Of a DNA stretch of 64,000 nucleotides, positions 49,412-58,800 are shown in pieces. Within the stretch, counting starts at the first letter, position 1, and every line of letters begins with the position of its first letter. The translations under genes and the position numbers were made by a program. Source of the stretch: Carya illinoinensis (lineage: Eukaryota; Streptophyta; Magnoliopsida; Fagales; Juglandaceae); assembly GCF_018687715.1 (NCBI RefSeq), contig NC_056758.1:3224001-3288000 (forward strand), written 5' to 3'. The notes below the pieces were generated by a model. The model saw nothing but the letters and a program-made list of their open reading frames with translations, did no database searches and was not told the DNA's origin.

Positions 49412-49915
49412 CATTCTCTACATATAGCCATGCCTGCTGACCAATATGGTAGAGTATAAAAGATATTAAAATTTTCGTAACCGAGCAATGATGGATGTGC
49501 TCTTGCGTGTGTGTTAATTGTTGTTGGATCCGGTCATGACTCTCAGGTGATCGCATATGTTTGCATGTATTTCCCCATGCAGTGGCCTCATTCCTTCTGC
49601 AACACACAACCCGAGGGCCAACGTCATTTGTTCCAGCATCCAAACAACTTTTAAGATTCACGACCTTTAGCATGAAAACCTCAATAATGCTCCTGTTCGA
49701 TGTCCACCTCTCGCTTTATTCAAATATCAATCGGAATTATTCATGATCTAGTTTTCATGTATATCTCAAAAATAATCTTAATTTCTTGTTTATAACTTGT
49801 ATGTTTGGTCCATTGTTTACATCACTTATCATTTTGTGCAGTTAAAAAAAAAAAAAAAAAATTCTAAGCTCTTTCAAACCATGGAGAGGACTTGGCCCAG
49901 TCTTATATATATGGA
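49412..49915 (+). pseudogene. T2 ribonuclease pseudogene D (exon 1, intron 1, start of exon 2)
   Basis: The leader, ATG (49488) and exon 1 align with copy B over about 245 bp: the signal-peptide region, then MQWPHSFCNTQ and the region of the first catalytic motif. A TAA in the signal peptide (49512-49514), a frameshift and a TGG-to-TAG change in the first motif destroy the frame, though its His codon survives. The intron 1 donor is GA, not GT (49734). The acceptor GTGCAG is kept at 49841, then exon 2 breaks off after TTTCAAACCATGGAGAGGAC at about 49915. It lies head to tail with copy C and opposite to copy B. Confidence 0.85.
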
Positions 49916-50314
49916 CGTGATCAGATGAAAAGTCATGTTTATTGTAATCAAATGATGCCTTAATTCCTGAAATGCTTGATCCCTTAGAATATTCCATATA
50001 AAAATCTCTATGTGGGTTTAGCGGCAAAGGAATTACAGAAAAGATACCATATAAAAATCCCATAGAGAAACCACCCATGGACGTGATTGCAAAAATAAAA
50101 ATAAAAAATAAATAGAACAAAAAACAAAAAGAGAAACAGAGGAAAATCGGCAAAGAAGGAATATGAACTTCCAAGTCTGTGAAAATCGGAGAAATGCTCT
50201 AACAGCCAAGAGAGAAGAAATGGAATGGTAAAAATGGAGAAAAATTGTGCTGCTTGCTCTAAGATGGAGATCAGCACTTTTGTTTACAAATACACAAACT
50301 TGAGCTTACTCTGT
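49916..50314. other. Junction between RNase copy D and the F-box pseudogene
   Basis: About 400 bp separate the broken RNase exon 2 from the F-box remnant. A direct repeat of CCATATAAAAATC occurs at 49994 and 50048. The AT-rich ORFs here show no family resemblance. Confidence 0.4.
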
Positions 50315-51031
50315 TTACAAACTCACCACTAGAGTGGAGTAAGAGCTTCTAATATCAGTTGAAAATAACAAACAGAATATATGATCTAAGCACCTGAATT
50401 CTGTATGAAACCTAATCGGAATAGATGATGACACCTCGATCACTTTCAAGAATGGTCCTGTTCTTCGTTGTTTCAGGGAAACTAGGTTTTCTATGTAAGT
50501 AATTGCTTGCATCGTGCGTATTTCTCTGTCAATGTGAAGATCAGTCATTTGTTCCGTTGAGGGTTCATACAAGACTAGTCGTCCAAAATATGTTTGTAGA
50601 AAAAGGGCGTCATTCTTCCAAGATTCTAATGGTCTCAAATATCCTCTGCGAGGACCAACAGTGAGTAGCTTTGTCCAAGATTTCTGAACACCATATTCAT
50701 GCAACAACCATATATCCAAGAGCAAACCAAGTCGAAAACTTACAGCCATAGCAATCAATTCATTCAAAGGAAAAAGTCTAGTAATACCGTAATTATTTTC
50801 ATGTACAGCATCCGGCTGCGGCGTTTGAGAACCTATCCCATTCTGACCTTGATGGAAGGGGACCGGGCATGGAGTAGGTCTTTGTAGACGAAGTTTTGAT
50901 CAGAAATTAGAGCATTCCAGGATTTGAAGACCCACTTGAATCGCATGAGAGAAATGACTAGCAGCCGTAGCAGAATCTCTTGCAACAATCCATCAGGGTG
51001 TCAACAATCCATCAGGGTGTTTGTCCTCCAT
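50315..51031 (-). pseudogene. FBA-type F-box gene (SLF/CPR30-like), internally deleted
   Basis: F-box proteins of this family are the substrate-binding parts of SCF ubiquitin ligases; SLF/SFB proteins, which recognise S-RNases in pollen, belong to it. The ATG is at 51031. The F-box itself is clear on the minus strand (51015 to about 50890): PDGLLQEILLRL, then LMRFKWVFKSWNALISDQNF. The C-terminal FBA part is open at 50767-50315: YGVQKSWTKLL, LESWKNDALFL, GRLVLYEPSTEQM and TYIENLVSL. The middle of the associated domain, roughly 200 codons, is missing. A 19-bp tandem duplication at 50982-51019 shifts the F-box out of frame soon after the ATG. It is next to RNase copies C and D. SLF membership cannot be told from general FBA proteins without a tree. 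Confidence 0.8.
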
Positions 51032-53557
51032 CATCAAAATTGGTTTCTTTATTACAGAGTAATAAAAGGGAAAAGAAAAGGGTGATTACGATTACGCCAA
51101 CTACAAACAAATACAGAAGAGAGCGTAAGGGTTTGTGGGTTCTAGTTTTTGAGAAAGGTGGGAGGGAACAAAATCAATAGTTGGAGCATATATATGAGGA
51201 TCCGAGAGCAGGGGACTCTTACACATGATGAATGAATTTAAATATATACACGAACGACTAGATACATTTTTATAGCTTTCAAATTTCTAGTGATTCTTTC
51301 TTTCTTTCTTTTTTTGAGATTTTTTTTTTTTTTTTTGAAAAAAAGAAAGTAGGATCCATAAAGTAAATATTTCGGGTGTGCCACTGCCTTACTTTTTTCA
51401 AAGAGCCTGTAAGGTCTTACTGTCTTTAAAACTGTTTCTGCCATTAATCTTAAAATTAAAATGCAAAATGAAGTAGGATTTTTAACTTGGCCAAAGTTTA
51501 AGATTATTACTTTTCTTTTTAGAGAACTTTACATTATTTATATGTCAATATTTAATTTGTATAATAAATTTAAAATTAAATTCTATTATATTATATATCA
51601 AATTTTGTCATGCCAAATATATGGAGTGTCTCTTCTAACATTTAGTCACACACCATTAAATTAATGTTCAGTCGTATATGTAACAATATGTTGCCATTTA
51701 GTGACTGTTTGGGTTTGAGTTTGGAGGCTTAAAAAACCTTTTTAACAATATGTAAGAAACGTTTTTAGAGGATGTTGCTGGTCGGTGGTGAAGATGTTAG
51801 TGATGGTGATGTTGGCATTGTTGTGGGTGTAAGAAGTGGAGAGAGAGATGGTGGTGAAAAAGTACTGTTGCCACACCACCTTGTTCTGCAGTAGAACTCT
51901 TCTATAGTTTTCTTTTGTCTTTGGATGGCTTAAATCGATAAATGTTCTAAAATCAGATCCTCGACAACTTTCATGTAACAGAAATTGGCAACATTTCAAA
52001 GAAGTCATTTATGCGACTGGTATCAACAGAGATTGCAAAAAATGGGGTATCTTCCCAATTGAGCATCCGTGGAGTTTTCCAAGAGATCTTTTCTTCTATG
52101 TGATTCGAGTATAATTGGGTACCCATTTTTGTGACTTTCAAACAAAGAAAAGAGTTTGTGCAATTGGGTATTCGTTGGGGCAGAGGGAAGGGGCCATGGA
52201 AAAGAACTCGAACCAACAATGAAGCCTTTAGAATCAAAACCCCTGCGCATTGAAATTACATCGAATGAGATAATTTTGTGTAGCTTTTACTCTCAATCCA
52301 ACTGACAGTTACCTCTTAGCATTAGCCCAAATATTGGTTTTGGACAACATTCTCTGCATTTTTTGGTCATTATAACCCACACCATCCACCAACTACCTCC
52401 AAAACCATAATCAACATGATATTAACTCCAAACCCACTACTATTCACCTAATGTTATTAATGCACACACCAAATCACCACTGACAAATTGAAGGAATCGT
52501 GCCTGAATCTCAGGCACATCACATTCACTGATAATGGGAATTATGAATGATTTTCATTCTGCCAAATCACAAACAAACCACTTGTCTAATTGACTTCATT
52601 ATTGCAATCCTTCAAAATTCTTCTCATTTGCTAATTTGTGGTAGTTGGGTGTTTAAGTGGACGTATGATCGATTTGTGGTGGTTGTGTGATTAAGGGATC
52701 GCATTAAGTGTGTGTATTACCCAAAGTACCTCATAAGGCTCTATATAAAGCCATAGTCGTAGATTCTGAACACAGGAATTGAGGTAGGCCAGCAAGTTAG
52801 CAAAAGCCAAGAGTTCTATTCTTCGGCATTTCAAACGCGCCTGTCTGTCAATAAGGGGTTGGCATGCTGTTATTTATGAATGTTCATGCAATGATCAACA
52901 TTACTATGTAAGCACAAGATTTGTCCCGAACCACAACATTCAAGAGATTTGGCCTATGCCCACGGATCATCTTGCGTTTCGTAAAGATGTTGGCTGTCGC
53001 ATGGCCAGATATAAATAGACGCTAGTCTGTTTGAAGACCCAACAAAAATTAAATACAGGTAAATACAACTACAATATCTGCGTTGATGGAGCCTCATGAG
53101 TTATGAGATAGTTGTGGAATGTTCGTGCCGACTAGATCAACACCTCAGGTTTGCAATTATTATTGAACAATTACTTTATTGTTTAAATTTCTTCTTATAA
53201 TTCATTTAAAAGAAATACCTTCCTTTCGAGTAAAACAAATGATGATCCTACATGATATACCAAAACGTCTGCCAAATTATGCTGCAAGTGTCAAAAGTTT
53301 TGAGTTTATTTATTTTGTCATCTCATAAATTATCATTGAAGTGTGGCTTTGTATGCCTATCCAACCTACTGAAACAGGCGACACAGTGGACTCCGGCCAA
53401 TGGCATCAATCCTCATGTATTGTGTACACCTCAGAATAATCGACTCAGTAATTGCAAAATCAAACTTCATCAAAACAACAGTAGTTAAAGTGCCATTGAC
53501 TAACCACAAGAAGAAACCAGCAAGAACTTGATAAGGAGGGGAGCAACGAGCAACCAA
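51032..53557. other. Stretch of 2.5 kb without a firm gene
   Basis: Two overlapping minus-strand frames (51742-52008 and 51971-52250) look weakly coding (RINDFFEMLP, ENYRRVLLQNKVVWQQY) but I do not recognise them. At 52742 a TCTATATAAAGCC element precedes a plus-strand stretch with coding-like text (WHAVIYECS, HYYVSTRF) near 52850-52990. Both may be old gene fragments. Confidence 0.35.
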
Positions 53558-53755
53558 TTAACGCAATCTTCTTGCTTCTCTTTCAGACTCGAGTAAGGTA
53601 AGGATGTCGCCTTCCCTCACAGGTCCCTTGACATTCCTCATGATGAACCGGTTCTGATCATCCAGAAACTTGACTCTCACCTGAGTCACCTGTCCTCTCG
53701 ATCCGGTCCGACCCATTACTTTCACCACCACGGCATGCTTCACTTGAGATTCCAT
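53558..53755 (-). CDS. RPS28: 40S ribosomal protein S28 (eS28)
   Basis: The 65-residue product begins [20 protein letters not shown] and ends [12 protein letters not shown], the conserved form and exact length expected of plant eS28, an OB-fold protein at the head of the small subunit near the mRNA path. The frame is complete, in one coding exon. The context fits a real expressed gene: an acceptor (TGTTCAG, ending at 53779) 23 bp before the ATG pairs with a donor (GAT|GTAAGT at 54438), giving a 660-bp intron in the 5' untranslated region. The leader exon upstream carries telo-box sequences typical of ribosomal protein promoters. It is the most secure host gene of the window. Confidence 0.97.
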   Translation of the reverse strand: MESQVKHAVVVKVMGRTGSRGQVTQVRVKFLDDQNRFIMRNVKGPVREGDILTLLESEREARRLR

Positions 53756-53778
53756 CCTGTGTTAAGCAACGGCGGATG

Positions 53779-54438
53779 CTGAACAGAGAACATGTTTCAA
53801 TTTCCAGCATTAGTAAAGAAAGACTGCAACTTTGCTCGCCGATTTTTTTTTCTTCTCTCTTCTTTTCTTTTCAAATAAAACCCCAACAACTCTTTTTCCA
53901 GATGAGAAAAGGATCATGAAAATTCGAAGAAAATTCAAAGGAATTAAAACTCTAACCTACAATGCAGTGTTTAAATAATTCCCTCAGCAAATAAATCTAG
54001 AAAGATCCGATCATGTAGTTATCAGAATTAGCATGGTTTAATCTGAAGCATCATAGGGAATAATTACTCCTCCTTACGAACATATAATGTCCAAAACACA
54101 CTAAAGCAGACAAGGTATATGAATGAACGCATCAAATATAACTTTCAAAAAAGACCAAAATCAAACCAACCTATATTTCGAAAAAAACAAGGGGGGAAAT
54201 ATGTATAGGCTCAGATAAGCATGGATTGAGTCTATTCCCAGACCCTTAAATGGGCCTCATAATGAGCTGGGATTAACCATATATCATCATTGCGAGAGAG
54301 AGAGAGAGAGCACAGACGAATCTCCAGAATTCACCACAATTTCGTGGCAAATACCAACATCTTCACAGAATTCTGGAAAACAAAAGAAGATTTTTACAGA
54401 AGAAAATAAGACTAAGAGCTATTGATAGAAGAACTTAC
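53779..54438 (-). other. Intron in the 5' untranslated region of RPS28
   Basis: Canonical GT (54438-54437) and AG (53780-53779) borders, with a pyrimidine-rich stretch further inside. It contains a GA microsatellite at about 54293-54310. Leader introns of this kind are common in plant ribosomal protein genes and often raise expression. Confidence 0.75.
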
Positions 54439-54483
54439 ATCTCGAATTTCAGAGACAGGTAGAGCGAGAAAACGAAAGGAGGG

Positions 54484-54530
54484 TTAGGGTTTTAAAGAAG
54501 AGAATAGAGGGTGTGATGGCGGCTAGGGTT
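54484..54530 (-). promoter_or_regulatory. Telo-box motifs in the RPS28 leader/promoter
   Basis: On the minus strand AAACCCTAA lies at 54492-54484 and AAACCCTAG at about 54530-54522. Telo-boxes near the start of transcription mark plant ribosomal protein and translation genes. Confidence 0.7.
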
Positions 54531-54589
54531 TACAGTCTCAATGCGGCGATGACCTCTTATTTTTCAGTTTCTTATTAACGCCCTCGACT

Positions 54590-55891
54590 TTGGATGAAAT
54601 TACAAAATCAATATGGCCCAGTTCTAATGTAGATAGGCTTCAGTGGCATCACAACATGGCCCAGCCCAATACTTTATATCTTCATTGCCGGCTAATGGAT
54701 ACGCTCCATTTAGGTAATGAAGTATTATTCACTATTATTTATTATTTTATTATTTTTTTTATTATTATTTTTTATTATTTAATATCTTTTTATTATTTTT
54801 TTATTATTATTTTGACCGCTACGAAAAGCTCTGCATCGAATGATCATAGTGTAATTTAAAAGCACTCCCATCCGATTTCCTAAACTTCCAAAACATCTCA
54901 ATTTTAGGAGATTAACTTAACCTTTTAACAAAACTATCTCTCCGTTCGGTTCTCCCTATTTTAAAGAAAATGTTTATAAGGATGTGAACAGTGAACGGTG
55001 ACTCCTATATTTGGGAAGCTACTGTTTATCCTATAAATCACTTTTTATATATATTTTATAGGGAGTAGTTAAAGATGTAGAAATAAATTAATAGAAATAA
55101 TAATAAACAAATAATAAACAAATATTATTTTGATAGAATAGAAAAATGATAGGAAATGAAATATATGAAGTTTTTTAAAAAGATGAATAAAATTTAGAAG
55201 AAAATTATAAAATAAAATAAAGTGATTTCTAATTAAAATTCAGGAAAAATTGTAAAAAAATTAGTCGGCAATGCTGTAAGAGCATGTTCTCAAAATTGGA
55301 ATCCTATGTAAACTTTTGTTAAAAATATAAAAGTCAGAATTGTTATATACCGTCCTCTTTTATTATCCTTCTTCCCATCATCTTTTACATAAAATCTGAT
55401 GATCGAAAAATAAATCAATAATGATAAATAACTTTGTAATTATTTAGAAAAATGATATTTGCAGTCGTGGTTATGCAAACGGCATGCAGTCGCTTTAAAA
55501 AAAATGAATTAATATGGGACTTACATGAAAAAAAATTAACTTTTTAATCGTAGATCTCACTCTTTTTCAAAGCGATTACACGGTGTTTACAATTCCACGA
55601 CTGTATGTAACATTGCTCAATTATTTAATATCACATAACAAAATGACGTGAAAATAATAATTAAAAAGATGGTGATAATATTTATGTAAAATAAAATTCA
55701 TTATACGTCGTCCTTCTAGACTTCTGTTAACCTCAAATTTTGCCATGTAACGAAGTACAAGATCATTAGTCCAGCCTTCAGGTGCAGATGAAATAATATT
55801 TATTTTGAGACGAAGAATAAAATGTTAAGAGTTCATTTGTTTTACATCACTAAGGGTCCCAAAAGATCATTAAGTTTTAGAACAAAGATCT
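54590..55891. other. AT-rich spacer
   Basis: Low-complexity TTATTATT sequence at 54725-54815, otherwise no repeat boundary, RNA gene or conserved frame recognised. Confidence 0.5.
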
Positions 55892-58800
55892 TCAATGAAG
55901 TTGTATAGGTCTGAGTTCAATTCCCTCGACAATCAGACCACCTTTGAGATGCTCACCCTTCACTTCCTTTAAGCACATCCTCACCTCCTCGTCACCTTGT
56001 TGATGATCGTTATAGAACTGTCCCAACTCAATCTCCATCCATCCATCTTTGCGCTCAACAGGAACTTGTTTCTCTGTAGAACAGAACTTTGATCTCTGCC
56101 AACTCCTCACACAACATAAACGCTCCGAAAATTGTTTCTTACTGTCACATGAGCGACTTAGATACACTGTCCCTTGTGATTTGACGACGTTGCCAACTTC
56201 GAGAGAGACCTCCGATGGCAAAGTGTCTAAACCGTAAGCACGATTGGCAAAGTGGACAATGAGATAGGTGCCGTAGAGTGTTCTTGGTGATAGCAGATTG
56301 GTGTTCAACAATCCCAGGATTTCCAGCCAGGAAATGGTCCTGAGCTCAGCAACTTCTGCAAATCTGAGATGTTGGAAAAAATGAAGAAATTTATGAATAT
56401 TGAAGATCATTCCCTTTCCTCCATATCAGAAGCTACACAGCAAAAGGCATCGACCTCAAATGCAAATAATTCAGAAGAATCGGGCGTTACTTAGATTAGG
56501 CTGTGTGCTGTCCTTTCTGTGTAAATACACTACCTCTGTTAATGTAGTGCTCTGGCATGTACTGCCTCTGTAAAAATGTAGTGCTTGGCAAGATTCCGTT
56601 TGTAACAAACTCTGCCAATTTACTCTTCACAGCAGCGCATAACAGCTGCTTGTCTTATTGTCTATACGACTCTGTCAGATGGTGTATATATATACCAGCA
56701 TGTATTGCTCTACTATTCAATCAATGAGAATCGGAGTTTCTTCCTTCTAAATATTTTTCCTTTACATGGTATCAGAGCTGGAATACGACTAACGTCCTCC
56801 ATGGCTGGTAACCACTCCTCAGAGAAAGATAATTCTTCCCCCACCCTCCAGCTTCCCAGTAATTTTTCTCACATTGTCTCAGTCAAACTAGGTTCCGATA
56901 ACTATCTTCTTTGGCGTGCGCAGATTATTCCATATCTCCATGGCCAGGAACTCTACCATTTTATTGATGGTTCTTCTCCTCCTCCCCCTCCGCATCTGCC
57001 TGTCTCATCTCCTTCTCCATCTCTCTCTCCCCCACCCAATCCAGCTTATCTCCAATGGCGTCGTACAGATCAACTCCTTCTCAGTACTCTTCTCTCCTCA
57101 CTTACTGAACCTATCCTTGCTCAAGCCATTTCCTCCCGCACATCACGTGAACTTTGGGTCTCACTTGACACATTGTTCACCTCTCAATCTCAGGCCAAAA
57201 TTTTTCATATCCGTCATCAACTCACCAACTTAAAAAAAGGTTCCCTTTCCGTAACAGAGTATTATTGCAAAGTTCGTTTTCTTTCTGATACAATGACTGC
57301 TGCGGGTGAACCATTGAGGGACTCAGAGGTGGTTTCCTACATTTTAAATGGCCTCAACTCAGAATTTGAGACCTTTGTTACTTCGATCAACACACGTTCC
57401 ACACTTATCACTTCTGCAGAACTTTTTAATTTTCTTCTTACTTTTGAAAGTCGTCTCTCCCTCATCTCCCCCCAACCTGGTCTTCTTCCTAACCCTTCAG
57501 TCAATGTTACCACTTCATTTTCTCCTCGTGGTGGTCGAGGTGTTTTTCGAAACAATCGGAATGGCTATCGAGGTGGTCGCACTCGAGGTGGACGCTTCCC
57601 CTCCTTTTCTCAGCCATCTTCACAAACTGCTAACAAACCAACTTGTCAGGTTTGTCAAAAAATTGGTCGTGTGGCCTTGCAATGCTACCATAGATTCGAT
57701 CAAGCCTACCAATATGATCCTCCTCGAGCTTTGTCCACCCACTACACTAGTACTCAATCTCTGTCTGAAAAACAGTGGTACCCTGACTCAGCTGCTACGA
57801 ACCACCTCACTTCAGATATGAACAACCTCAATCTCTCTGTTGAGCCATATTCCGGACCTGAGCAAATTAAAGTTGGTGATGGTACTGGTCTTCCCGTCAC
57901 TCACTTTGGTGATTCCTCTTTTTCTACTTCCAACTCTAAATTTTTGCTGCGTAACTTGCTTTATGTTCCTCAAATTACAAAGAATCTTGTCTCAGTCAAC
58001 CAGTTTTGTTGTGATAATTCAGTCTTTTTTGAATTTCATGACTCTTGTTTCCTTGTGAAGGACAAGCGGACGGGAATCCCTTTGCTCAAAGGTCCAACAC
58101 ATAATGGACTCTATGTTTTTCCCTCCTCCAACACTCCCAAGACAGACCGGGTTGCTTTAGTTGGAGAACGGACCACTGTTGCTCAAGGGCATCATCGCCT
58201 TGGCCATCCATCTCTTCGGCTTGTTTCCCATATCTTACACAGCAAATGCCTACCTTTTGTTCCTTCTCAACTCAACTTTTTTTGTACTAGTTGTCCTCTT
58301 GCCAAATGTCGGCAATTATCTTTCAAGAATTCTGTTAATCGCTCTCTTGCACCTTTATATTTGATTTATGTTGATGTTTGGGGTCCATCCCCTCATTTAT
58401 CAAGAGATGGTTTTCGGTACTATATTTCTTTTGTCGACGACTATAGCCGTTATACATGGTTTTACCCACTCGCTTCTAAAGGCGATGCTACCTCTACCTT
58501 TCTTCTCTTTCAAAAATATGTTGAGAGACTCCTAAATGCTAAAATAAAAATTATTCAAAGTGATTGGGGTGGCGAATTTCGCCCCCTTACCCGAGTCCTT
58601 CAATCCCAAGGAATAGTGCACCGTCTCTCTTGTCCTCATACTCACCAACAAAATGGTGTAGTAGAGAGAAAACACCGTCATATAGTCGAAACAGGATTGG
58701 CACTTTTAGCAACAGCTTCTCTACCTTACAAATTTTGGTCAGATGCTTTTCATACCGCTGCTCATCTCATTAATTTTCTTCCATCTCCCTCCCTTAAAAA

